From Sialis fuliginosa (Eukaryota > Arthropoda > Insecta > Megaloptera > Sialidae), in assembly GCA_961205875.1 (NCBI GenBank), contig OY540813.1:6791001-6855000 (forward strand): a DNA stretch of 64,000 nt, written 5' to 3'. The notes under the pieces were generated by a model. The model saw only the letters and a program-made list of their open reading frames with translations, ran no database searches and was not told the origin of the DNA. Below, piece after piece: positions 52,956-64,000 of this stretch; within the stretch, counting starts at the first letter, position 1; every line of letters begins with the position of its first letter. Both the position numbers and the translations under genes were made by a program.

Positions 52956-53368
52956 ATTTATTATTTTCAAATCTACAGCTTATATAAATTTTTATGTAAA
53001 TATTAATTTATTTAATATTTGACAATAATAATAAATGTTAGGTTATAGCATATTCTGTTATGTTGTATTATGACATAGGGATATTTTAGGTTTCAAAAAA
53101 ATAGATATTTGTGGTTCATTTCTAGCTTCACGTTTCCCAGATTTATGACATCTCGATCTCGAAAAACAATTTTCAACTTAAATTTTAGAAAATTAATTTT
53201 TTGGATATAAAATAAGGTAAAACAATAAATCAGATTTTATTTGTATAATATATTTATTTCCTACTGTAGAATTACATAATCATAACTAATATAATCAATA
53301 GTTTTTGTGATTTTTTTATTATGTAATTGTTTTGATATAAATCATTGTTTTAGAGTTAATATTTCAAG
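52956..53368. promoter_or_regulatory. Shared head-to-head promoter region (mRpL23 / UQCRQ)
   Basis: Separates the start codons of two nuclear genes for mitochondrial proteins by 413 bp. Co-regulation through one bidirectional promoter is plausible; no specific site is identified. Confidence 0.35.
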
Positions 53369-53689
53369 ATGGGAAAACACTTTGGAGAATTAGCGAAAGT
53401 TCGTGGTATTATCACCTACAAATTATCACCTTTTGAGCAAAAAGCATTTGCTGGAGCAATTTCCAAAGGTATACCAAATATGTTCAGACGTATTTCCAGC
53501 CAAATTTTCATAGTAGCTCCACGTAAGTAATATATTAATATTATGAAGATATTTTGAGATCCTCTTCTATCATTAAATTAATTTATTTTTTTAGCCTTTA
53601 TTGCTGCTTATCTTGTATATGATCAAGTTGAAAAGGCACATGCTAAAACGATGAGGAAAAATCCAAAGGATTTTGAAAATGATGTATAA
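53369..53689 (+). CDS. UQCRQ: Cytochrome b-c1 complex subunit 8 (ubiquinone-binding QCR8 family)
   Basis: Small subunit of respiratory complex III in the inner mitochondrial membrane, next to cytochrome b. Exons 53369-53522 and 53595-53689; 82 aa, standard length. Residues 1-40 include GKHFGELAKVRGIITYKLSP and the conserved AFAGAISKGIPNMFRRI; a single hydrophobic helix (about 45-62, APPFIAAYLVY) follows, then a charged tail. The ORF is too short and split to be found by length, but every position fits the family. A signal AATAAA lies about 35 bases after the stop. Confidence 0.93.
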
Positions 53690-53920
53690 TTAAACTGTAT
53701 ATATAGAGTAGTTCTTAATTATATTAAATAAAAATGTTGTTATATTTCTGTTTTCGTTCATAAATAACATTTTTGCATAGATAAATAAATGCCTTATTTA
53801 TAACATTATCTTACAAATAAATAGACACATAGATGTTAGAATTTATTTTATTAGCAAATGAAAGTGACAATATTATAATCGTGACATTATTAAAAAGTAA
53901 CAATATTAAAAATTTAAAGC

Positions 53921-56174
53921 TTAAAGACCCTGACCATCTGTAGGAGAACGTATATCATCGATCTTAAGAATCATCTTAACGAGTTGTGTAGCTAACATCA
54001 ACTGTTGTCTCTTAGAACGTAATGATTCAATAACATGTTGATTTTTCATATCATTACTTCCGGTAAGCATACAGTCAATACCCAAAGCGTGGTTTTGTGT
54101 TGATACTTGTTTTGATTTAACTTCAGACAAAGCTTCAATAGAGTTAAGACCACTGTTTTCAGCTAAAGCCATTGGAATCGCTTCCAAAGCTTCAGCAAAA
54201 GCACGGAATGGATACTGTTCCAAAGAAGCGAGTCTATCGGCTTGTTGAGCAACGGCCAAGCTGCAACTTATCTCAACTGCACCGCCTCCATAAACAACTC
54301 TGGGTTCCTGTACAAGACTGCGTACAGCACAGAGGGCATCATGTAAACTACGCTTAGCTTCGGCAATCAACATTGCATTACCTCCTCGTACTAAAATCGT
54401 TACCGCACGAGAATTAGCACATTCTTCGATCACCAACATTTTATCTTTAGTTGTTCCAAATGAAAGTTCTCGTACTAAACCTGCAGTACCTAACTTTTTC
54501 AGTGACAGTTCTTCAAATCTTGGAACAATTCTACCTCCCGTAGCGATAGCAATCAATTCAATCTCAGGTCCTCCGACCCAACGTACAGCTGGTAGTTGAT
54601 GCTGGAGTAATAAATGATTTGCTTCATCATCAAAACCCCACTGACATATTGCTAATGTGGCACCAGCATCCTTTACTTGAGTCACCATTTGTGAGAATTT
54701 TTCTGCTTCATATTCCCGTAGTTGTTTGTATTCTTCGGTACTGGTAACATCAAGCTTATGTTTAGTTTTTGGTTTAGGCGGCTCAAACGGGCATGTTAAT
54801 ATTGCCAGTTTAACATTACGAAGTTCCTTAGGCATTTGAGGATGTGACATTGACTTATCTATAACTACGCCTTTTACAAGCATTGTATCTTCCAAACGAC
54901 CTCCAACCTAAAAAACATTTTATTTTAGAAGATATAAAAAAAAAAACTGATAACAAATAGAGGTGGGCGATTGTTGAATAAATAAACAATTAAAACATTG
55001 GAATGATTTGGAATCCCACAATCGATATGATCACTCATCATTTAAATTTTTTTTCGAAATGTTCTTAGTCATTAATACTCCTTATGAGTGCAAGTAATCC
55101 TTTGTAAATTTATAAAGTAGTATGTTTATTTGTTTTGGTTTTTTAAGGAAGCTTCTAATATCTATGCGTGTAGGTAGTTAATTAGTTCTCATTAAGATAT
55201 GTACAGACTGAGATATATTGTCCAGATATAATTGCAAACAAGTGTATGCAAGAGAAAAATTGTATAATATTCATACCTTAGATTCAACTTTAATAAGTTC
55301 AAAATTGACATCGCGTGTTTCCAAATCGGCAACTGCCAAAACTGCATCAACGGCAATCTCTGCCATTTGTCTGTGGCACTTGGTGATGATCTTTGATCCA
55401 AGCGTAGTCATAGCAACACGGATTAATGGTTCTTTATTTTCTTTACTGTAAGAAAAACTCTCAGCAATTTTGTCGAGATGTTGTAAAGCGTACTGCGCTG
55501 CCAATTCGAAACCATCAGCAATGCGGATAGGATGGATTCCTCGATCAAGTAGGCTTTCAGCAAATTCTAACAAAGCCCCAGCCAGTACAACAACTCCTGT
55601 TGTACCGTCTCCAATTTCATCATCTTGAGATTGCGCTAGCTGGACAAGAAGTTTTCCTACTTCATGATCTACATCCATCATTTTTAGAATAGTAGCACCA
55701 TCGTTTGTTACAGTTACATCACCATCGGGCGATACCATCATTTTATCTAGACCCTTTGGACCTAACGAAGTTCGGAGAGTTAAAGCAATTTGGCGTGATG
55801 CTAAAATGTGTGACTGAAAATAAAAAGAATATTTAGAAGTTTAGGGAAATAATAATTCGAACACAAATATGAATAACTACAATTAAGCGAGAAAATGTAC
55901 AATTGAAATATCAGATGTTTAAAATTTCCACCCACGCAATTTAATATTTTCTTTTCTATACCATATCCAATTCACACAATTAGGAGCACTTAATAATTTG
56001 AACAACGTTAATTATAATTATTTTAAGTTAATAATATTATATTTATAAATTAATTTTATTTTTTACCTTCAAAGCATCGATTCCTGTTAACCTTTTTTGC
56101 TTGTCTTGATCACGAATTATAATAAAAGGACGACCGTATTCGTCAAACGCAATGCTTCCAGGAAACGAAGCCAT
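53921..56174 (-). CDS. CCT5: T-complex protein 1 subunit epsilon (chaperonin CCT5)
   Basis: One of eight subunits of the cytosolic TRiC/CCT ring that folds actin, tubulin and other proteins using ATP. Exons: 56174-56067, 55813-55277, 54907-53921; all junctions phase 0; 543 aa. It starts [20 protein letters not shown], typical for epsilon. Nucleotide motifs are present: [11 protein letters not shown] (about 52-62), [10 protein letters not shown] (about 73-82) and GDGTT at 104-108, plus [13 protein letters not shown] in the lower half. The apical domain lies in the last exon, with [18 protein letters not shown] and the [20 protein letters not shown] block that marks epsilon. The C-terminus ends RSPTDGQGL. 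It is tail-to-tail with UQCRQ and head-to-head with CCDC22. Confidence 0.96.
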
Positions 56175-56652
56175 TGTAAATATGTGTTTAGTTAAAAGTT
56201 ATGAAACTATTTAATAAATATAATTTATGAAAATGTGCTTTTCCACCGGTTTTTACGTAAAATTATTAAATGTGTGTGTAATGAACAATGAACATGATGA
56301 ACATAGAAGGCAATTGCGCATGCTCATTTAACATTTTTCTGTCATTTTCAGTTTCACCAACATGTTGAAAAAAAACTACCCTTTTCATATATTAAAAAAA
56401 GAGTCCATAGGCTTTTATAAATAACAAATGTGACATATAAATTATTATTATTATTATAAAATATGAAATTAATTCTTAATATCATTGCGTCAAATTTATT
56501 TGCAGTATGTGTAATTAGATTATTTTAATTTTATATTTAGTAACATTATTTTTTTCATAATAAAAAAACATAACCCAGCATAAAACCCAACACACCTTTT
56601 ATTCTGGAATATAGTTGTCAAAATTAATTATAATAACCTAAAAATAAGTAAA
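56175..56652. promoter_or_regulatory. Shared head-to-head promoter region (CCT5 / CCDC22)
   Basis: Separates the start codons by 478 bp, with no repeat or frame. A bidirectional promoter is inferred from position alone. Confidence 0.35.
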
Positions 56653-59268
56653 ATGGATGAAGTAGATAATATTATTTTACACACTTTAAGAAATGCCGGA
56701 TGGTATGATTTCATATAAATAACAAACCCATATCATTTCAAAACAAATTATTAATTTTTAGTGATATCGATGATGAAATTATTAGTTTGAAACAATTTGA
56801 TGAATTATTAGTAGTTAAAGCAGCTGTATGCTGTTTAGAAGCAATACACCCAGGAACCGGACTGCCTCGCTCGTTACCACCTTCAATGAGCTTACGTTTA
56901 CGAATATCTACAAACATTGCTCAGATGATTCAAGATTTAGGCTATCGTGGTGATATGGGATACCAGACTATTTTATATTGTAACGAAGTTGATATTAGAC
57001 GTATGTTTATGTTTTTGGTTGAAAGACTACCTAAGGAATCAGATAAATCTATACAATCTAAAGTTAAAGGTAAATATATAATTAATACATTACTGTAATA
57101 TACACTATATACGTATTACTATGATTACAGGTCAATTAGAATTACTAGAAAATGAAATTAAAACTCGATTACAAAAGTCATTGCAATCTCAGTGGACAAA
57201 ACCAAATGAAAACAGTTATCTTGCCATAACAAGACCATTCAAATCTAAATTTATATCTGCTCCGTTAACTCATTCAAAAAACATTACACAAGGTAATAAC
57301 TAGAAAAATGTATAATAATAATAATACTTTATTTGTGTTTGCTCTTACAAAAGAAATACAAATAATATACAATAATATTTATTTTATTTTTTTACAAAGC
57401 AACTATTTTCAGCAATGAAAGAATATTGGGCAAGATATTTACTTCCTGTTAATGAACAGTGTTCCAAAAATGAATTACTTCCCTCGTTAATTTGTTCAAA
57501 CAGTGAATGTTTTAATACTCAATCAAAATTTGTTCCTATATTGGATGATATAATGCAAATGGAAACACAGTTACAAACGCTAGTAAAACAATCTAATTCT
57601 ATAAATAAAGATGTAGAAGATATATCTATTAATGTATTTAATACAGACAAAAATGAAATAAATAAAACTACTATTAATGTTGATATATCTGATACAAAAG
57701 ATGTTTTGGATGTTGATATTGAAAATAGTATAGAAATTATTAAAGATGATATCGAGAGATTAAAGAAAGATATTACAAGTCAGGAAGATGAATTGAAGAT
57801 ATTAAAAGCAAAAGAAATTCAAGTAATACACAATATATGATGACAATATTTAATATAAAATTTTACATTTAGTAACATAATAATTTATTTTAGACTGCTG
57901 AACAGAAGAAAACTGAAGAGACTGAGTTATTAAATACAGTAAAAAAATTAAAAATTAAATCTAAAACACATAAATTGCTTGCTGATAAAGAAGAGAATAT
58001 AAAAAGTTTAGAAGAATTATTAGAAACAAGTACAGCCAAATTAGAAAAATTAGCAGCACAATGGAATAAACATAGAGTAGATCTAATTGAAGAGTACAGA
58101 AATTTAAAAGAACAATCTAGTCACAAACGAGTAAGAATTATTTTAAAATAATGAACTAAAACGCAATTCTTATAAATTATTATTAATTCTAAATTTCTTA
58201 CAGTCAGAAAGTAAAAAAATTGAAGTGGAATATGAAACAGAAGAGAAAAAGTGTCAAACCTTACTAAAGGAAATTTCATACAAAGAATCTCTGTATAAAC
58301 ATTTACATGATGAATATAGTAAAAAAACAGATAACATCAGCAGGTATTTAAATGTTACGTTTAACTTTAAATAGAGCTCGTCAAAAAAATTTAAGGAATT
58401 TTTTATTTTACTAAAAAATTGTGCAATATTCAAATACCTATATGTAACTTCGGCAAAAATTATCACGATTAAATTTTTTTAAAAGGAAATTAAAGAAGGA
58501 AATCTCTACTTTTAGAATAAAGAATAAAAAGTATTTTCATTTACATCTTAAAAAGTTATAGACTAATAAAAAGTGCGCCAAAATATTCAAAAAAATTTTA
58601 ATCACAAGAACACAATGCTGCAATTTTTTTACATTTGGCGCATACTGCCCGAGTTCTAGAAAATTCCTTTAATTTTTTGTAAGTGTAATAAACATTCTCA
58701 CAATCAGTAATTATATACTGTATTTGTCTTTTAGGTCTGCATATACTAAAAGAATAATGGAAATTATTGTGAATATTAAAAAACAGACAAACGAAATCGA
58801 TAAAATATTGAAAGATACAAAAGAATTACAGAAAGATATCAATACATTAACTGGAAAACTTGATAGGACATTTATTATTGTAGATGAAGTTATATTTAGG
58901 GTAAGGATGTATTTTATACAAAATTATGTACCAAATATAAATTGTACATGCTTTGAAATGATCTTAAAATGTTCATTATATAGTTTTAAGTATTAAATAT
59001 TAAACTATTTTATTAGGATGCAAAAGAAGATGCAATGGCTCGTAAGGCATATAAACTATTGGCAACACTTCACAGCGAATGTGGTGAGTTAGTACAACTG
59101 GCCACTGATATCGGAGCTACCATACGAGAGAGCAGGGATTTACAGGAACAAGTAGAAGCAGAAAAGGCTCGTGATACTGGGGCTAGGTTAAGTAGAATCA
59201 CTGCTGACTTAGAACAGATACAATCCGAGACTAAAATGTTACAAGCTACTCTTGCAAAAAAATCATGA
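56653..59268 (+). CDS. CCDC22: Coiled-coil protein CCDC22 (Commander/CCC complex)
   Basis: Partner of CCDC93 and COMMD proteins in the Commander complex, which recycles membrane cargo at endosomes and affects NF-kB signalling. Exons: 56653-56702, 56762-57069, 57131-57292, 57413-57822, 57894-58130, 58204-58343, 58735-58900, 59017-59268; phases agree, 574 aa. The N-terminal NN-CH (calponin-homology-like) domain covers about residues 1-115: DEVDNIILHTLRNAG, AAVCCLEAIHPGTGLP, LPPSMSLRLRIST and MIQDLGYRGDMGYQTILY. A polar linker follows, then long coiled coils from about residue 255 to the end, with the conserved ending MARKAYKLLATLHSECGELV and TIRESRDLQEQVE. Somewhat shorter than the human protein, mainly in the linker. 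Confidence 0.94.
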
Positions 59269-60004
59269 ATCATATGTGATAATTATTATTCTAATTTTTG
59301 TATACTGTTTATAATATTATATAGTAATTATTCAGAATTTTTATTTTAAAATGTTATATCGTATAATATTTAGCCTTTAAAGGATGAACATGAATTGCAT
59401 ACTTTTACATTTTTTGTAAGTTAATTTTTTTCCGTCCTGCGGGCATATTTACTGCAAAGGTTTTAATAATAATAAAATAAGGTTAAATAAATAAACATAC
59501 TTTGTATGTTCATATTCAAACAGCTGTGTTCTCAGGAGGACGTTTAAAATATATATATTTTATATTGTTCAAGATAAAATGTCTTTAAATAATTTTTCAG
59601 CTATATTTTATATATATATATACTGTAATCATTAATTTAAATAATTTATATTTTATATTCATTACATTACATTAATTATAATTAAAGATTAATTTGCAAT
59701 AAAACTTATGACCATGTTTTTTATATACTATTATTAACCAGGAAATTTGTTTAATTAAGTTTAATGATTTTCTGTCATTTGATAAATCGACAAAAAATGA
59801 ATTATAAGATTTTGTGCTTACAATATATAAAGCTGAATTTGTTAAATATTTTATATTTACTCCATTATCTAATGAAATATAGGTATTTTTATATTATTTA
59901 ATATGTATCTGTTATACATAAAAATAAACTTGTAATAATTTTTCTGAAAATGTGTTTTATTTACAATTCTTTACAAAACTATTATATTTTATTACTTAAA
60001 AAAA
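59269..60004. other. Tail-to-tail spacer between CCDC22 and mRpS27
   Basis: AT-rich with no gene. AATAAA motifs lie near 59471 and 59485 (plus). Nothing else seen. Confidence 0.5.
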
Positions 60005-61367
60005 TTAGTCATTTCGTTTTTGAACTTCTGGAGGTATATAACTCTCATCAATTGTTTTGGGCTTCTTTTTCTTTCCGAACCACTTTTTAGGATAATATAC
60101 TACCTTATCTTCAATTTGAAGATCTAATTTTTCTTCATTATCAAAGAACCTAAAAGTAGAAAAAAATTTAATCACATCCTTTTTATAATTCAAAAATAGT
60201 TCATAATTAGAATAAGTACCATAAAAGTTGTTCTTTCTTTTTAAGTTCTTCTTGGATTTGATCTATCTCTCTAAGACTGTTTGTTTTTAGTAACCGTTGT
60301 TTTTGTTCTTCCAATGCACTCATTCTTGCTTTTTCCCACTGTGAATATATTTTACATTGCTCTGCAATATCTTTTTCTGAACATTCTCTCTCGGCATTCT
60401 GTACCCTATCTTCTAATAATTCAGTTATGTTTCCCTCTTCCAATTTGACTTCTTTTACAGAATTAAAAATGTCTTTGTTATTTTCAAGCAATGGTAGTAT
60501 TTCACTATATATTGTCTTGTTTTTACTTTTAAATGATTGAATTAGTTTTGCAGCTTGTTCATTTTTATTGTACAATGACAACCCTAGTAAATGAATGGAT
60601 CTATTTAAACAATCATCAGTTTTTGAACAAATCATTAACAGTGTTTTTCCAATTAAATGATTTGGTTCCTTTAAATCGAAATGGTCATCAAAATATGGGT
60701 TACGTATATATTTTACTCGTACTTTAACTTCATCCTTTGGTTCAGGTTCAGGTTCTGGTAATGGTGGCCACCCAACAGGATCTTTTATATATAAATAACA
60801 ACTGAGTACTGCTAAGCTACTAGCTAATTTATGACTAAAATCTTCTTGTAACATCAACTGTATGGCGACACGTGCAGCTGAAGAATACTCTTTACTTTGT
60901 AAAAATTTATTCATTAATATATTTGCATCATAAGCATCAAGAAATATTCCATAATTTAATCTATCATCTAAAATTTCTAAATATTCTTCTGTTTTCCCTG
61001 CATCTAAATATAATCTAGTAACTGCATGTCCTGTAGACTTTAAAGTACTTCCGCAATCTGCACTCATTCTCAGTTTGTGTATAAGATCACGAAGTTCTCC
61101 AATATAATCCTCATTATTCACAGTATTAGCAAATATATCTACATCAACAGCACTGATGTTCTTATTTTGTTGATAGCTTTGTTCCAACTCGTGATACAAT
61201 TCATCTAAATTAACTTTTTCAAATAAAGGAGATTTTAACCTATGATTCCAGACTTCTTGACAATAATACGCTTGAGATAAAAAATTTCTTGAAATAATTT
61301 TTTGTGCAATATTTGAAAATCTTGCATGACGATGTGTTGTAATCAATATATTTAATATTTTCCACAT
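60005..61367 (-). CDS. mRpS27: Mitochondrial small-subunit ribosomal protein mS27
   Basis: PPR-like protein of the mitochondrial small ribosomal subunit. Exons 61367-60220 and 60149-60005; phase fits; 430 aa, slightly longer than the human protein. The start is the ATG at 61367 (MWKILNILITTHRHARF...), a basic, hydrophobic presequence; an upstream in-frame TTG was not used. The landmark blocks FLSQAYYCQEVWNHRLKSPL, VNLDELYHELEQSYQ and ISAVDVDIFAN match the family. Helical repeats fill the middle (FLDAYDANILMNKFLQSKEY...). A Glu/Lys-rich helix near 350-390 precedes a basic C-terminus (KKWFGKKKKPK). Confidence 0.92.
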
Positions 61368-61841
61368 TATAATCAATTTATTGTATAATTATGACATTAA
61401 AAAGGTTCATCAAATAAGATTTATGAATACTCGGATCCATAGATAAGTAAATACTATAGATAGGCAACTCTCATGTATTCAAAAATTAATCAGCGCTTTT
61501 GTGAGTGTAGTCATGATGTCATTTTAAAATCCCGCGAAATTTAAATATCCTCAATACAGCTATTATTTTATATTTATATTTGAACATAAAAAATATATTA
61601 TTAAAACAAGTAATTATGAACACTTATTTTAATAACATAATTTTATGTTCAATGTTATATAAAAATTGAATATTATGTATTAACTGAAAAACAAAGTACA
61701 TAGTTTACAAGAAAATAAATTTATTTGTTTAAATATACGTATAATATTTAATATAAAAAGATCAACAAATTATAAAGAACAGGAATAATAATTAATATTA
61801 TTTTAATTAATGAACTATATATTTTTTAAGCTATATGTTAA
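61368..61841. other. Upstream region of mRpS27
   Basis: No gene on either strand. It presumably holds the mRpS27 promoter. Nothing distinctive seen. Confidence 0.4.
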
Positions 61842-62672
61842 TACAGGGTGGCGCAAAGGAAGCAATTGGTTTTTAAACATTTACATTAAGTATATTTTTT
61901 AATTCTTAAATTATTTTGATGAGATATGATAAACTATAATTTATGGAGATTTTTTAAAGCTACTTATGGAACACTACGTCGAGCAAATGACCCCCATTTT
62001 CGGCCTTACAAAATGTTCATGACATCAGTTAAAATACTGAGAGTTGGCACCTCAATTTCAGCTCAAATATTGTTTTTTAACTACTGGATAGTCGTTGGCT
62101 TATTAACATAAACCCTCCCCTTTAGATATCCCCAAAGATGATAATCTGAGGCTGTTAAATCCGGTGAACAAGGAAGCCAGTTGACTGCCGAGTTTTTTGA
62201 AATTATCTGTTCGCCAAAAAATCTCCCTTAAAAGCTCCATACTGAGTCGGGCGGTGTGTGCAGTGGCACCATTTTGTTGGAACATTACTAGATTGTTAGT
62301 AAGAGCAGGTCGTGGAAAAGTTTGAATCATATGTCGGTATCACTCACCTGTTACAGTTATGGCATTTCTGTTAACATCTTCAAAAAAAATATGACCCAAT
62401 AATCTTTTGGGATGTAACGCACTAGATTGTACATTTAACCGTTAACCTCATTCTACTGGCCGGAGCAATCGTGTCCACTTTTACTTGGCTATATCTTTTA
62501 GCAGAAATAACTAACGTGAAAAAGTATTTCAATAATCTCTGAATCTTATCTCTTATCTTTCCATTATTAATTCCCCAGACCTTTAAAAGGTCTAAGAAGA
62601 AAAAGAAAGCAAAATAAAAATTTAAAAGTTATGAATTTTTCAAATCAGTTTGTTTCTTTTGCGCCACCCTAT
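61842..62672 (-). mobile_element. Decayed Tc1/mariner-like element
   Basis: The ends are inverted repeats: ACAGGGTGGCGCAAAGGAA at 61843-61861 and, on the other strand, AGGGTGGCGCAAAAGAA ending at 62670. A TA lies just left of the first repeat; no exact duplication is seen on the right. Total length is about 0.83 kb, shorter than an intact element, with the 5' part of the transposase lost. Confidence 0.75.
62081..62420 (-). pseudogene. Transposase remnant of the mariner-like element
   Basis: Read on the minus strand it has FEDVNRNAITVTGE, then a TGA, then MIQTFPRPALTNNLVMFQQN, GATAHTARLSMELLREIF, a frameshift near 62205, and SPDLTASDYHLWGYLKGRV. These are the second and third catalytic-block neighbourhoods (QQ(D)GA and SPDL-D) of mariner/IS630-type transposases. 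The first Asp of QQDGA is Asn here. The N-terminal DNA-binding half is missing, so the copy is dead. Confidence 0.75.
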
Positions 62673-63044
62673 TTCGGTGTCTCACTATGAAATACTCATT
62701 TAAAAAAAATAACTGAATCATGTCAGTTTATTGTTGGTTTTTACAATATTAATTTTTTTCAATAAAAAATACTTGGAAATTTAGTATAAAAAAAATGTAT
62801 CAATGTTTTTTCTGTTGTCATTGGTCAGTTGACACAACATACATACCAGTAGCGGTGCACAAGCTGTATTCAGGTGATGCCATGCAAATTACTATCATAG
62901 ATCGAATACATTTGGATTTTGTCGTGTCTTCGGAAAGGGCAATTCTCTGCCGTACTGACTATGTCGAATGTGTCTGATCTAAACATAAACTGTCACTGGA
63001 CTTACATGAATATAGCTCGCGCACTGTCACTGATATATACATAA
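62673..63044. other. Spacer right of the mariner-like element
   Basis: No recognisable gene. A 60-codon open frame at 62795-62977 shows no known motif and I do not call it. Confidence 0.4.
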
Positions 63045-63553
63045 TTATGATTGATTTATTTCTCCAAGTGATATGACGAATGTAAAATATTTCTCCGATG
63101 TCTTCAATACATTGTTCTGATACTTTTGCTTTTCATATCTATAAAAATATAAGACTATATTACAAAAACAAAATAAATATATGGTATTATATGTAAAAAT
63201 GTAAACAAACTTACGTAAAAGAAAAGAAATGCAACATCCAATATAGTAAAAATCAATATTCTTCCATAGATTGAATATATTAGTTGTACTGGTACGATGA
63301 ATGTAAAATAGTTCTCCAATGTCTTCAATACATTGTTCTGATACTTTCGCTTTTCATATCTATAAAAATACAAGACTATATTACAAAAACAAAATAAATA
63401 TATGACATTATATGTAAAAATGTAAACAAACTTACGTAAAAGAAAAGAAATTCAACATAGTAAAAATCAATATTCTTGTATGATGAATGTAAAATTAACA
63501 GACATAATGTCTTCAATATACGATTTTGCAGCATTAAGTATTTTGCTTTCACT
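63045..63553 (-). repeat. Three tandem exon-like units
   Basis: On the minus strand three related units occur: 63553-63436 (118 nt), 63359-63215 (145 nt) and 63138-63045 (94 nt to a stop). Each follows a TATAG acceptor; the first two end TTTTAC followed by a GTAAGT donor. In the shared frame they read VKAKYLMLQNRILKT..., YEKRKYQNNVLKTLENYFTF... and YEKQKYQNNVLKTSEKYFTF.... Units one and two both end FLFFY. Lengths of 3n+1 mean the first two cannot both be used in frame. They may be mutually exclusive exons of a gene that continues beyond the right edge, or simply a tandem duplication of an exon-bearing fragment. Confidence 0.4.
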
Positions 63554-64000
63554 CTATAAAAAAAATTTTCAATTAGTTAGGTTAAACTTCCTACTTTAAT
63601 TAAGTATGGTTTTATTTTTATAGATCACCTCAAATTTATACGATTTATCACAGTGAGCATCACATATTTTATAATTTCCATACATTTTCTGGGAATCCTT
63701 GTGCTTGTTTTTTATTTTAATTCAAATATTATATACTTCTTCGCTTAAACTTTATAACAGTCTATACTGCATTATTTATGTATTTTTGTTATTCATACAT
63801 ATAACATAACGGTACACAACAGTAAAATAGCATTATCTATTAATATTTATCAATAATTTTCTAATCAAACGAACGAAAACTAATTTTACAAACACATTTT
63901 AACTGTTTCACAAATTGTCAAACAATTAAAATAATACCAAAGCATGTATACAGACAGCGGTAAATTCAAAATACAGTCACGTGACAGTCACACTAGCGCT
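63554..64000. other. Right edge of the window
   Basis: AT-rich, with no exon I can support on either strand. If the exon-like units belong to a gene, its upstream part lies here or beyond. Confidence 0.35.

Noticed and set aside
54172..54357. Plus-strand frame inside CCT5
   Set aside because: Antisense shadow of the chaperonin exon.

Overview
The window is AT-rich nuclear DNA of an insect. Coding genes are split by short GT-AG introns. The gene set is animal, and the best-preserved gene is the insect Ptp10D/Ptp4E type of receptor phosphatase. I cannot fix the order; base composition and repeat style would fit Hemiptera, but that is only an impression. No prokaryotic, organellar or viral gene was recognised, and no tRNA, rRNA or CRISPR array.

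Region 1 (1-22819) is a nested transposable-element structure. Two copies of one composite element face each other in inverted orientation: copy 1 (1-4474, cut by the window start) and copy 2 (16527-22819, complete). About 12 kb of gene-free DNA lies between them. The ends read CACTGTYAAAAATTTTT and are followed by subterminal tandem repeats rich in GTAATTTTAC. Inside is a five-exon DUF4806-like gene carrying three disabling lesions, the same three in both copies. A hAT-type element with a perfect 8-bp target duplication (TTCTATAC) sits at the same place in both copies. Inside the hAT is a ~1.3-kb near-palindrome whose loop has an open frame with twelve cysteines. Both copies therefore descend from one already dead, already nested ancestor.

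Region 2 (22820-29300) has no recognisable gene: dispersed repeat ends, a diverged tandem duplication with a poly-C tract, and a few GC-richer islands.

Region 3 (29356-43202, plus strand) is the Ptp10D-like receptor tyrosine phosphatase, 17 exons and 1545 aa when joined, with hAT debris and a hairpin element in intron 1 and a possible alternative last exon at 41579-41658.

Region 4 (45497-61367) is gene-dense. It holds an orphan small gene (minus), a meiotic HORMA-domain protein with PHD and winged-helix parts (plus), TTLL1 (minus), mRpL23 (minus), UQCRQ (plus), CCT5 (minus), CCDC22 (plus) and mRpS27 (minus). Several lie head-to-head across 400-520 bp and probably share promoters: orphan/HORMAD, mRpL23/UQCRQ, and CCT5/CCDC22. 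The rest are tail-to-tail. Roles are mostly housekeeping (mitochondrial translation and respiration, chaperonin, endosomal Commander complex, tubulin glutamylation), plus one meiotic axis gene.

Region 5 (61842-64000) has a decayed mariner-like element and a set of three tandem exon-like units on the minus strand near the right edge.
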